A stretch of DNA of 64,000 nt from Chanos chanos (lineage: Eukaryota > Chordata > Actinopteri > Gonorynchiformes > Chanidae). Both the position numbers and the translations under genes were made by a program. The stretch covers positions 47,118,315 through 47,182,314 of the forward strand of contig NC_044499.1 of NCBI RefSeq assembly GCF_902362185.1. The letters are read 5' to 3'. This document shows, in pieces, positions 27,578 to 46,486 of the stretch; within the stretch, counting starts at the first letter, position 1, and each line of letters begins with the position of its first letter. The notes beneath the pieces are model-generated. The model was not told the DNA's origin. It saw only the letters and a program-made list of their open reading frames with translations, and searched no databases.

Positions 27578-30500
27578 ATGGAGTCTCGATTCGCACACCT
27601 TTATCAACGAGACAGCAGTGTCGCTATGCTGAGGGTAAAGATGTCCAGGCGACGTTCTCAAACGCAGAAGGAGAACAGAGAGCGACTGCAGAATATCCGT
27701 CGAAACCTGGACGGCCTCCCCGAATTGGACGTCTCCCAGGACATATCTGTCATTGAGAAGTCCGTCATTTCTGTTAAAGAGGTGCCATTGAAAGCGACGA
27801 AAGATCAAAGTAAGCGCGCACATCATCTCTACCCACTTTGGCCTCCTGTTGTGTTTCACCATGCATTGTGAAGTTTTTACAATGGGTTTTCTTAGGCCAT
27901 TTCTATTTTGCTGCAAGTTGTTGTGTTAGTGGGAAATTGAGGATGCCTTTAGTCTTTTCTGTCAGCCTTAATAAAAAACAACAACAACAAAAAAACTGTA
28001 CTGATGGCGCCGAGGGCCAACGTCTGACACAAGGCCTGAAATCCTTTTTGGTTTATCTTTTGGTCACTTGAAAAAAGCTAACAGTGCTGCAGAGGAGAGG
28101 AAGAAGATGTTAGCCCGTTACAAAGAAGCCAAAGCGCTGCAGAGAGAAAAGGAAAAGAGAGCGAAGGAGAAGAAAGGCGGCGTGTTCAAGGTTGGCCTCT
28201 ATAAGCCTCAGCCTCTTGGTTACTTACCTTCGAATTCCCTTGCGTCAGGAAAACCCAAGGTAAGCCGGGACAAACGCGTTGCACACGTATAAGTCAGTTC
28301 AGAGGAGGACTGTAATGAGGAGAATGGAATTTGCAAACGCAATCAAATGTTTCTCAACCCAGAACGTTGTCACATATAGCTGTTACAGAGACAGTACATA
28401 AAGAAATTCTTGCCCGTTTGACCTCTATGCAGGCCTCTGTAGTTCTATATTAGTATTTGTGAAAGGGAAACTAAGGAATATATTCCGTAGGCTAGCTAAG
28501 TCTACTGTTGGGGGTGGGGGGTGGTAAGGTTGAATAAGAATGAAACTAGACTGGAGTTTAGTGGAAGGAAGATCTGGCGTTTGGGAATCTTTGGAATGAC
28601 TTGTCCTCTAGGCCAGACCCACTTGGCTTAAACTCGCTCGCTGTTTGTCTTACTCCAGAACGATGAAACAATCCAGCAGCATACAAGAGTTACCCGCTCC
28701 ATGAAGCAGCAAGTTCACAGGGTATGTTTCCACAAGCAACCACCATTTTACCACTAGTTCACTCTCTGTTACTGCATTTACATGAATCCTCTAAACCAAT
28801 AAATATGTTATTGATTAAGTTATTTTTCAGCATCAGAAGTTCTATATGGTTGTAATTGTGTTCAGTGGGACTTGTCATATGGTTCTTGTGGAGTCCTATA
28901 TTCTCCCTCATCCTTTTGAATTCTTAGCATTGTAAATATTTTATAAATGAATTGTACATAAGGTTTCCAGAACCCTCAGGTTACTGATTCATGTTTCTGC
29001 TCATCTCTGTCTTAACCGCTTAGCCTTTAACACAGAGACAGCCTTCTCCAAAAAAAGGTGAGGAGAGTTTTTTTTTATTTTGTTTTTCATTAACTTTTCA
29101 GAGTATTAAAGTGGGTGAAGACTATTTATTAACAGATTTCCATGTCAGTCTAGTTGAACATGTGCCAAAGCACTGATATTTTTGCCTTTGAACCATGTCA
29201 GTCTTTGTTTCACAAGAGCCCGTCCTTACTTTAATATCCATTCTTTCAACCATCCAGTGGAACCAGCCATTGTTAAAGTGTCAAGTACGAGAACTGTGAC
29301 TAAAACATCAACGGTCTCTACCTCCAGGGCTAAACCTGTCTCAGGTAATAGCTCTCACTTTCACAGTTAACCAGTTTTAAGATTGCATGAGTTACCCCTG
29401 AATGTTTCCCAGGCCCCAGACTCAGGCCTTGTGACACTGACCGTGTTTAACTGAGTTTCTCATGAGTTGTTTTCCTGTGACAGTACGTCTTTCATTTGTC
29501 AGTAACAACTGTCCCTTCTCTCCAGCAGTGGAATCAACTGTAAAAGGCCCAAATACCAGATCAGCCAGTAAAGGCTTAGTCACAACCACCACTGCTGTTG
29601 TGAAACCTTTTTCAGGTATTTACATTTTATTACATTTCAGAACAGATTTTAGAACCAGCAAACCCTTGCTTGTATCTAAATCTTGATAAAATATCATATT
29701 GGGCTACATATAACTGTCCTTACCAGGTTTTCCACCCCGTCCGTTTCTTAATTTGCTACTAGATACCAGGACTACCAAGACTAGATCTGCCAACAGGCAG
29801 CTTGCGGCACCCCCTGCAGGCAAAGGGAAGACAGTACAGGGTGAGGCATGAATAACAATACTCAATGATAAAGCATTCTTTTCATAGCTTACCCCTCTCT
29901 TATCTGCATGTGTAGAAGTTGACACTATCTCATCCTGTGAAACTTAGTTCTGTCTCACTTGGTCGGAAGTACTGCTGAATGTGAAGTGATTTAATGCCAA
30001 GATTACATTCTGTTCTCAGGAGATAAGGAAACCATGTCACAGCCTCGTAAGCCCAAGGTACGTCGCTCTTGTCTTCAAAACAGAAATACCGCAAACGAAA
30101 GACTTTATGTTTTCAGGTGTTTTCTCTTTGAGAAATATGGAAAGATTTGACTGGAGTTTGAAAAGAAAATCTGGTGTTTATTATGTTCATGTTTTGGTCC
30201 ATTAGCCCGCTGAAGCCGAGGGCGCCGCTGCTGCATGTCCTACGTCTGATGAGACCAAACGGTCAGAAGAGGCCAAATCCCCTGAGAATCCCGTTACGTC
30301 CTCGTTCGCTCCGCGGGATTTTGTGTTCAGCGCTCCTCTGGGTTTGAGTACATTCAAACCCACCCCCCTTTCACCACGTTCTGCTGATGCCTTCCTTTCG
30401 CCAAGGTGTGACAGACGTCCCACATGCACCGGTTTTGGTTTTAGTGGTCCACGAGTTATGCTATTGTAGTATTTTATAAAAGTTACAAGTTGGCTGATTT

Positions 30501-33500
30501 TACTCCCCTTCTCTGAAGTTTCAGTTTTGAGCCAAAGATGGATCACCGCTCCCCTTCTCCCACTCCTCCTCTCTCCTCCCAACCCTCAACACCTCCTCCT
30601 GCTTCAAGCCCTCCTTCGCTCACTGACCGCGGCACTGTTTCCAGTGTCCCGCCAACCGTTTCTTCTCCCCAACCCTCCCCTGCTCCTCCTGCTCCATCTC
30701 CTCCCTCGGTCCCAGAGGAGCCCCAGCACGATGTGCCGTATTTCAGGTGAGAAACCCCTGTTTTACAGTATATTTAGTGTAGCAGAAATGGTTTGTGTTT
30801 GTATTTTTTTTATAAATGCATGGTTTTAAAAGCCATGTTTTTTCTTCTTTTTTTTCTCCTGCAGGGCAGTGGTGGTGAGTGAAACAGAGAGACTGACTGA
30901 ACTGTCTGAGCAGTGGGAGGCCCGATTTGATGACACTTCTATCCCAGAAGAGAGTAAGTGCTCATGTCAAAAACAGCCGTAACCAACAGCACATTCAGAC
31001 GGTCTCCAGTCAGATGTTATTTCACATTTCTTTGCCCGTCTCTAATCATTCTGCAGTGAGAGACCGCATGCGTACAGCTGTGGGCCAGGCCAGGCTGCTG
31101 ATGAAAGAACGCTTTGGTCAGTTCAGCGGGCTGGTGGACGACTGCGACTTTGGACGCGGCGAGAAGATTACCACTTGCACCGACCTGCAGGGCTTCTGGG
31201 ACATGGTTTATTTCCAGGTCAGTTGCTTTTAGAAATAATACTAAGGAAAAGGAGAATGGCAAAGGAGAATGTTGATGTGACCCACTGGAGGATTTTTATA
31301 TATATATGCACTTTTGTTTTATGGACTTTCCCCGCCCCCCACATCTTTCCATGCCTCAGGTGGAGGATGTGAACAGAAAATTTAACGCGCTGAAAGAGGC
31401 TGAGGCCAGAGGATGGCAGGAGGAGAGCAGAGCACCTGTGCGACAGAAGAGGGTTGTGAAGGTAAGTGACAGAGACCTCTCTGTCCTTTACTCTGTCAGG
31501 GTGTGTTTCAGGGGCTTGTAATTTCTCATTCCAGTTCGTCTGCAAACGCACAGTAAGACTCTCTTGTTCCTCTCTGTCTGGGCAACAGAAGCCTCCAGCA
31601 GCGGGAGGTAAGAGCGGAGCTGGTGCCAGTACCGCGGCTAAGAGTCGCCTCGCTGCCGTGAAGGCCGCCATGAAGGCCAAGGCCAAGCAGGCCGCCGCAG
31701 AGAAACCCCCTGACGTCCCGGTCGACAGTCAGAACAACCCAACCGCTGCTGCCCCCGTCGCTGAGGCCCCAGCCAACACGCTGACGGCTCCCACCATTGT
31801 GTTCCATGGAGGCTTCTTCCAGGTGGAAAGTCCTGTCAAATTAGCTGGTAAGGGTTCACTCCATTTCATTCATGGTTTGATATGTACTAAATGCTGCTCA
31901 AAGAAGACAAATGATCTATATTTTTCTTGGGTACTGATTATGTTGTTTGCACGTTTTCTAATGTTCTTCCCAGGTCCTGTTCGGAGATCTTCTCGACTGA
32001 ACGCAGCTCCATCTCCCCATTCTTCACCTTGTTTATCCAAATTTAGCACCCCAGGCAGACAAGTCCGCTCTGTAGCTGTCTCACGTGCTTCCCCTTTCCC
32101 TTGCAAGACCCCTACTCCTGCCCCAAAACAGCAGTCTGATCCAGAAACTACCTGTACCCCTCACCGTCCAGCAGATACTGCGCTGTGTTCCTCTAAAACT
32201 CCTCAGACCAGCAATGACCAAACCGCCGCCTTGTGCCTCTCACCAGAGAGAGTCTCTCAAACCCTTGCCTTCCCCCAGAGTCATTCAGACCTCCACTGTA
32301 ATACTGATGACAACCAATCAGGGCTTGGCATTGTGACAACAGCCAATCCGATCGATCAGCAGGACTGTTCGAATCATGACTCAGAGAACACCCCGTCACC
32401 CACTGAAATTCAGCCACAGGATTCTCCCAGTGAAACAGAAAGAGTGCAGCCACCCTGTTCTCCTGACCAATTAGAAGGCAGCACGCAGCTTGAAGGCTGC
32501 AATACTGAGCTGGTGTCTGCCACCCCATCCTGCCAGGAGAGACCAGAGGAGGCCATGGCTTCTGAGACCAGCCTGGTCCATTCACCGGCCCAGAGAGCAG
32601 ATATCGCACCAGCTCCAGTTCACGCTATGAGTTTCACCCTTTCTCCATGCACATCCCACACCTCTCCATCACAAACAGTGACCTCTGATCTCACTGTTAA
32701 CACCCTCTCCTCACCATGTCTGATGGTCACCACCCCACCAAGAGTCTCAATCCAGCCTCCTGTCTCAAGTAATGATGGGTAAGAACTCAAGGTTATCTCT
32801 GTATTGTCCTAATGTCTTGATGCATGTTTACAGAACCCCTCAGCTCAGCAAAACACCCAGTACTCTAATATAATGATTATATGTCAAATTGTACATTTTT
32901 TTCCCCTATATTTCCCCTAATAACCCATTCTTCTTATCCTGTCTCCTCAGTTCCTCCACTGGTGAAGATGTTGAGATGTCTGGAAGTCCAGATACATCTT
33001 GCAATGAGGTGAGCATTTTGACGACAGCCATAGCCACATGACAAAGAATACTTAGATTACTGACAATCGAGCTTCGGACCGTTGACGAAATTTCCCGTGT
33101 GAAATTGCAGGATATGCCTGGTTTGGACTTTGAGCGTTACCTCCAAAAAACAGCGAGGTGCAGCACGTCACCAGGAGAGACTGTTGCCACAGAGACGTTC
33201 TCTCCCATGGCAACGGATGAGGAGATGCGGAGTCCTGAAGAGCAGCAGGGTGCTCAGATTCCAGATGTGCCAGAGACTCCCACAGGTACTTCAGTTAGAG
33301 TACACTGACTCTTTAATGATGGGATCGTCTCATTACTGCTGCACACATCTGGTGTCGTTAGAAACAGTCTTGGGAGTGTTCAGTCAAGACACTGACTTGT
33401 GCTCTTCTTCACACTTTTACTTCAGCACTTCCCAGCCTGGGACCACTGGTGTTTACCCCTCGGAGTGAAAAGGTTCATTTGTGCCTCTCCTTGGCCTTTC

Positions 33501-33789
33501 TCTAATTTTCTTATCTTATCTGTTTTTTTGTTTCTTTTTGCTTCTTTGTTTGTATTTTTACCACTGTTTGGTATGCATGCTTGAATGTATGTGATCGTAA
33601 TTAAGATAGCTGATAGAATGTGAATCTAAGTTTCTATGGTATTGATTCTGTGTTGTTCTTTTGTCTCATTTTGTCTTTCAGCCCCGTGATTCTGACCTCT
33701 GGCTGTTCACTCCAGAACCGAGAGACAGAGTGCGTCAGTCAGTGTGTGAACGTGACCTCATGATGTTCACACCTCCCTCCAACAAATAA
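27578..33789 (+). CDS. dlgap5: DLGAP5 / HURP, mitotic spindle protein
   Basis: HURP binds and bundles kinetochore microtubules, is a Ran-importin and Aurora A target, and is needed for chromosome congression. Nineteen coding exons join to 1008 residues (human 846): 27578-27809, 28078-28259, 28659-28721, 29024-29057, 29258-29344, 29529-29615, 29763-29840, 30020-30057, 30206-30405, 30525-30746, 30865-30953, 31057-31217, 31360-31461, 31589-31847, 31974-32778, 32951-33008, 33111-33285, 33426-33472, 33682-33789. Family landmarks: a basic N terminus with SQTQKENRERL; KKGGVFKVGLYKP; repeated TRS-type motifs; FAPRDFVF; VPYFR; then the GKAP core with RTAVGQARLLMKERF, GLVDDCDF, TTCTDLQGFWDMV and FQVESPVKL. 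The 805-nt exon 15 and exon 10 are rich in Ser, Thr and Pro, which accounts for the extra length. The ATG at 27578 follows an acceptor-like TGTCCAG; an in-frame ATG at 27569 would add MSR if the exon begins further upstream. Exons 6 and 7 have alternative acceptors (29526, 29726). Confidence 0.93.
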
Positions 33790-34010
33790 TGGGGGGGAAA
33801 AAACGCATTTAGATTCACTGATATGTGGAGGGATAAAACCTTCCTATTTATTGTTTGACTTAAGCAATATTATAAAGCAGGTTGGATTTTTGTTTTTGTT
33901 TTTACAAGAATTTATTTTTTAATCTGTAACGACATGGAAGACGTGCTATCTTTTTTTGTATACCAAAATTAAATCACATTTTTTTTCTTTACAGAACGTT
34001 CTTAAACGCG

Positions 34011-34016
34011 AATAAA
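34011..34016 (+). terminator. Poly(A) signal of dlgap5
   Basis: AATAAA, 222 bp after the dlgap5 stop. Cleavage 10-30 bp downstream would fall at or beyond the last codons of the opposing rsph10b gene, whose stop codon is at 34037-34039. Confidence 0.7.
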
Positions 34017-34036
34017 ACAACTGAAACACTCTGCTT

Positions 34037-40663
<6,627 letters not shown>

Positions 40664-40721
40664 CCAGACGCGCTTTAACTGATTAGCAAGTAAGCCACCT
40701 AGCTAACTGTTGCACCATGTA

Positions 40722-40747
40722 CATAGTAACGAGGATCCAGGTTGCTA
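40722..40747 (-). promoter_or_regulatory. RFX-like half-sites upstream of rsph10b
   Basis: About 60-85 bp upstream of the start codon, the - strand carries TAGCAAC (40747-40741) and GTTACTATG (40730-40722), each resembling one half of the RFX X-box (GTTRCC...RGYAAC) found in cilia-gene promoters. The order and spacing are not those of a standard X-box, so this is tentative. Confidence 0.3.
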
Positions 40748-40769
40748 AGGGTCGCTTTCACTTTAACAC

Positions 40770-42330
40770 ATTGGGTGGGGGAGGGGAAATATGAGGTTAA
40801 TGTTAAAATATAGCCTAAAATGTTTATAATACTTACGGGAGTGAGCAATATGACAAAATAGCGTTTAAAAAAAACAAACAAAAAACAACAACAACAAAAA
40901 AAACTTGCTTATCTGAAATATCATTTTATGAAGATATTAATCATCACATTTAAGAGGGAAAAAAATATGAGATATCCTAGACCAAGATGTGGGCTATTTC
41001 TAGAAGGATTTAGCATGAGTCCTTTGTATGAGTTACAAACGCCTCAGAGAGTAAAAGGAACAGTATTTAATATGGTTTATAATTTTTATGTTGCGTACTC
41101 TTATTCTTGTTTCTTTACATTTAAATGCTCTGTAATTTAACCGTGATGTTAATTTAAACTTACCAACACGTGTATTTAATTTCGAAATTAATTTATTAGT
41201 TTTTAAGGAGCGTATTTAGGAGGGGCTACAGCTTCATTCTATGATCAGTTCACAATTAGTTGTTGGTCTGGCAGCTTGAATCGCCGCTGCGCGTGTTCTT
41301 TTTCGTTAATTGACCTCTGTCTTAAGCAGCCTATTACTGCAAAGCCATTGAATGCTTGTGGCTTTAGACACACAACCTTATCGTTCCAGTGCTGCTTTGA
41401 AACTTGAAAGAATATTTCAGCTTTCACAAAGTTGAAAGAATATTTCAGAATAATGTACTCTTTTATGTATTAGATCTCACATATTTTGGTTCTTAATTGT
41501 ACATCATGTAAGACAAACTTGCTTGCAACATGAAACTCCCAAAATATTTGAAAATATTCTGGCTGCTGCCAGAAAAGCAATATCACTGTCCAGCACCTCA
41601 CACAAACATAGTCAATAGTCACCAAATAAGGCATGTGTTGAAGTCTCTCTACTGTACCTCAGTGTCCAGTGTTGTGTGTGCTAGTTTGTGTTGTCACTTC
41701 ACCCACAAGTGTAAGAGAACATCGTCAAGAAAGTGAAGACAAGGCTGAGACAGATGACATTCAGGATGAGATGACGCAACACGTGTTACTTCAGTTCTGA
41801 GAAAGCCAGCGAATATATGCCTAATTCCAAATATGACTGACTTTTCAGTCAAAGCAGAGGCCCACTGTAAGGCGGTTTATGCAGTGGTTATCAGACACTT
41901 CCGTGAAGGGCTTCCCTAAAGAGCTCTACTACTGACGGCATGATGGGGACCAAAAAAACGCAGAATGAAAGTGTTTCTGTTGGAATGAACTGTACTGTAC
42001 TGGCATTTTCATTTGTAACAAAAAGGCTTTCGTTGTATGTGAAGAAGGTCAGGCCATACAGATTACACCTTCAGTAGCATGTTATTAACAACATTCTTTC
42101 AGAGGTGTCCTGTTCTGCATTCCAGTGCTATGTGAGTGAGTGTGAGTAGCCTGCGTATTGTTGATGAGATCTCTGTGTTGTATTACAGATCAGTTGCTGT
42201 AGGCTAGACAACTACACACACCGTAGCCACAGTAAACTTAAAAGGTAACAGAGACTTTAGTTACACAGTGAAGGTTGTGGGCAGGTGTGTCAGCACCCAG
42301 ACAATTTTAGAGGGCCAGTCTCCCTCTCTC
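40770..42330. other. Intergenic upstream of rsph10b, nothing recognised
   Basis: No coding exon or RNA gene seen. It contains A-rich runs (40866-40903) and a TC-rich stretch (42321-42340). Confidence 0.4.
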
Positions 42331-42334
42331 TCTC

Positions 42335-45300
42335 CCTCTTTGAATCGTGTGGGTTTATTTGGTGGTCGTGGAGGTAAATGAAGAAAGTAATGTGTAGTTT
42401 TAGTGTGGAACTCTTAGCCCTGTTCTCATCAGACAGTCTAAATGAACAATTTGCAACCACAGATCTAGGTCTCTAGAATTCACCAGAGACATACAAGCAG
42501 AGAAATGGACTCAGACACGATCACTGTTAAACTATTATTAGTTTAATTAATAATCAAAACAGTAACTGTGCGTAAGGAGAGAGAGAGAGAAAAACATTTC
42601 TTGCTCTACAGAACAGAAAAAAAGATAGCACAAAAAAAAAAGACCATCAATGAACAGGCTTTGACTCAGTCGGTGATGAGGCAACATAACAATAGTGAAT
42701 ACGGTAGAATGAGAGGAGTTTCATTCTGAGAACATATCTATTTTCAGTGAATTTGAGTATTTCCTAAGCTAACATGCAAAACATTAATAGTACCACATAG
42801 TGCATTTTAAAAAGGCATCCTACTTTAAAAGGATCCAATGGTTTGATTCTTTTTTTTTTTTTTTCAGTGCACTTTATAGAGAAATTGTAACTAGTAAACC
42901 TTCACAGCAAATTCTCTTCTATCCAAATGCCTTTTACTCCACTGTTCCTTGTAATGAACTGCGTATTAATTCTATATTATCGTAATCAAAAATGAGTGGG
43001 GGATATTGCTTTTCGTGTTAAATATCTGTGGGGAAAAGAAAGTAAACTTTATCACTAAACTAAATGTTGCTTCAGTGTTATTATATACATTTGTGTGGCT
43101 GAACAGGCAGATTAGAGGGGACATTCATTTAACTGTTATTGCTTCTGTCTGTTCTTCCCTGTAAATTTTTGGAAAGGGAAAACAGAGGGGCTTGATTGCA
43201 TTAATGTTTGCACATGCTTATATAAATGTTCCTATTTCATTTTCTTAATCTAAGAATAATACAATCACAGCTTAAGTACCCCAATAAAAACTACAGTACC
43301 ACACATTTTCACAGTCATATTTAAGCTTCCGCAAAATCAATTGCTTTTTGTCATTAAACTTGAAAGGTAATTTCTCAAATATTTATAACATAATCTTTTT
43401 TTTTAAGTGTTTAACTTTGTGTCAAACACCATAGGACTATGCTTGATTCGAACTCTCGCCAAAAATAAAAATGTACCTAATATTCACAACTGCTTTCAAT
43501 CTCCAGGAGGGAAAAGAGAGCGATGATGAACGCTCTCATTCACTTTCATTTTCGTTTGACTTATTCTAGCGTACTGTTCAGCTGCATTCACTGCCATACG
43601 GAAATCCCGGCGAAAACCTTTACACGCTGACACAGTGATGGGTGTTTCATTCAGATCTGCGTTGTGAACATGGTCTAAAAAGCACCAACCCGCTGTTGTA
43701 AAACCCTTTTGTTTCTTCATGCTTTAAAAACAGAACATTCCTCTTCTCACAACTTAGCTAAGCAGTATTTCACACAGTGTGGCTCAAGCCCATTGGCTTA
43801 GTGCAGAGCAATTCATCTCAAACTGAACTGCACTGAGTGAAAACTGATGCAGCAAACCGACTTGCCTCGCGCGTTCTTTAAATTGACCTGAATAAGCTTT
43901 TCTCTACATACAAAGAGACCCATCTTCACGTCATCTCAGGAACGGATACATTTGCGGCGTTTCAGGCCTCAGAGTGAGCGGTGGCCTTTTGAATGACCTC
44001 ACAAAAGAGCGGTGTGTGCGCAAAGAAGCGAAACGCCACGCTGGCCGGATGCTTTTCAAAATCAAAAACAAAGAACAGAAAATGCGAACGTGACCGTGCA
44101 CTGCTTAGTTCAGTGGTTTACAGATCTGTGACTATCTCCACAAACAGCACTGATTAAAAACTGACCAGCAGAAAAGTGAATGAGAATAAAAAAAAAAAAC
44201 GTTCTGTAAAGTCAGAGAGAATACAGGATCTAAGGCAAATTGATTGACAAATATCACCTCATCATGAAAAAAAGAAACAAAAAGAAGAAGAAAACTGAAA
44301 AAAAAAAACTCTTGCTTGTTTACAAAAAAAGCAGGAGAATAAAACTGTTCTAATGTGAAACTGTTCATTCATGTGGTTGTAAAAAGGAACCATTTTGTTT
44401 GCCTGAATGTGATAGGACTGAGGCAGTTAATCTATGACGGACAAAACTAAACAGAACTTTTTTTTTTCCCTGTGTGATACAGAAATGACATACAATCACA
44501 TGATCAGTGTAACTCAGTGTAAACGCACACATACAAGCAAAAAGGAACAAAGCTGTCCCGGTACATGCACAGGTGACAAAGGCTCATGTGCTCTAAGTGA
44601 ACATTCATTTAGGTGTTGGCTTTTTGACCAAAAGTCCCTTGGAAACGTAAGTCAGCTACGAAGGCAAGATTTCCAATAGTACCTTGTCAGATTTTACAGT
44701 TATAACGCATCTGTGCTTTGTTTTGGGAGGGGCAATAAGCGAACCAAAAACACACAAAAAAACAAACAAACAAACAAAAAGACAACAAAGAACTAAGCTC
44801 ACAGACATAGAAACAACGAACACACAAATACATACACTGTACGCAGACTGTAAATGTACACACTATGACCCTTTCACAGGTATAAAGGTCCAAACTAACT
44901 CCTGACTGCAAAGAGTAAAACCAGATTAATTTGTCAAAAAAAAACAAGAAAACAAAAACAAAAAACCAAAACAAAAAAAGAACAAAATGTCCCAAATATA
45001 GTAATCAATCACAGAACACCTCGCTCTCTATGGGTTTTGTAAAACAAACGTATTGCGTGTGCGTCTTGTATTACTGGCAGTGTGCAATGATGAAAGCATT
45101 CAGAGAATATCGTAACATGCCTACAAGCTTATTCCTACAGGACCATTTGGGATACTATGGACAAATACTTTAACCCTGCTTACACTGTGCCGCTTGTGCG
45201 ACGCATTCCTTTAATCTAGATCAGTCCCTGGCTGCAGGTCCAACTTTTTCTGAAATGACAAAAATGCATGTTCAAGAAGCTTCAGTAAATCTTATCATGA

Positions 45301-46486
45301 GTGTGCTGTAAGGAAACAGTTCACCCTCTACGCTCACGTAAAACATCGTTCCATAAGAATGAAAGCAACCGGAAAGCGGCGCTGCAATTTGACAAGAAAA
45401 TTCGATTCCCCAGGCAGCCGTTTTTTAAATCACAGTTCCATCTTTTCCGTGTGACACAGTGCTCTTCTCAAAAAGGACATGTGCGTATATCTAGTCATTC
45501 TGGGGTTCAGAACATTCAAAAGGACTATTATTGGAAAGTACTGTGAGATGGAAAGACCACCCATATTTGTAACGGAGAGAAAAATTTGTTCAGAATTCTG
45601 CATTTGCAAAGTTTTTGAAACACCATGACTGCTGAGCTGTAATGACGCCCCCCCCCCCCCCAAAAAAAGGGAATGAAATAGAATGATCATCAGTGAAGTG
45701 ACCTGAATATTCATTACATTTGAAGTTCTATTGATTCATTTGTTCAGGGAATAAAAAGCTGAAATTTTTCTTTTCCTTATCCTGTTATGACTACCCTATC
45801 ATTTCTGGGCTTTTAAGCATATTCTTAAAGATTGTAAACTTGGCCCTCTAACTCTAACTACCCTATGCTCCATACAGTGCAGGACCAGTAACAGGACAGA
45901 TTGGACAATTATTAAGCTTAGTAACTGTTATCATGTTTTCTTTTCCATTATTCCCAAATTCTACCATTTACAAGATCATAAAACACCTGCTTCGTATACA
46001 CGTTTTATGACAGTACTAATGATTTAAAGAGTTAAATGCCCTTTTTTTATAACAATTTACGATCACTAGCTGTTGTTTTTGCTGAAAAAATGTCGGTCAT
46101 TCACTGTCCTAAACGGTAAGGCAGCTAAATCAGAACTATCAGCAGCAACTAATGAGACATTACTTCACACAGCAAAACCAAAGGGGCTTCCACCAGCACA
46201 AAAAACATGCTTTAAAAAAAAAACACTAAATGTCTATACGGTTGAATTAGAGGAGGACTCTGTTCAAAGACGGCTTGGGTTACTGACTGAATTAGCTGCA
46301 CACTCTCTATTGTGTACGGAAAGTCCTGGAAAAGGGGAAGACTGGCTCAGGTCCAGAGTTAAAACTGTGTATGTGAAGGCACTTCCAGGTAAAGCTTTCC
46401 ATAGAGTAGCACCTCTAGTGGTTGGGAGAAGCCAGTAAAAGCCCTTTCAGAAGGGTGTTTGCTTGTTATTTGGACCCGGTGTGGGT
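42335..46486 (-). other. gpam: Probable 3' UTR of gpam
   Basis: No gene is recognised on either strand in this stretch after the gpam stop codon. Candidate - strand poly(A) signals are ATTAAA at 45215-45210, ATTAAA at 42547-42542 and AATAAA at 42359-42354. Mammalian GPAM mRNA has a 3' UTR of several kb, so a long one is plausible here. The true end is unknown. Simple A/CAAA-rich runs (44740-44995) and C14 (45648-45661) lie within it. Confidence 0.4.

Noticed and set aside
31466-31973. Long + strand frame running through dlgap5 introns
   Set aside because: It reads through the introns before exon 14 (ending 31588) and between exons 14 and 15 (31848-31973). Donor and acceptor sites and family sequence support separate exons.
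46073-46438. 121-codon + strand frame after the gpam stop
   Set aside because: No similarity recognised, no promoter or splice signals; it is antisense to the probable gpam 3' UTR.
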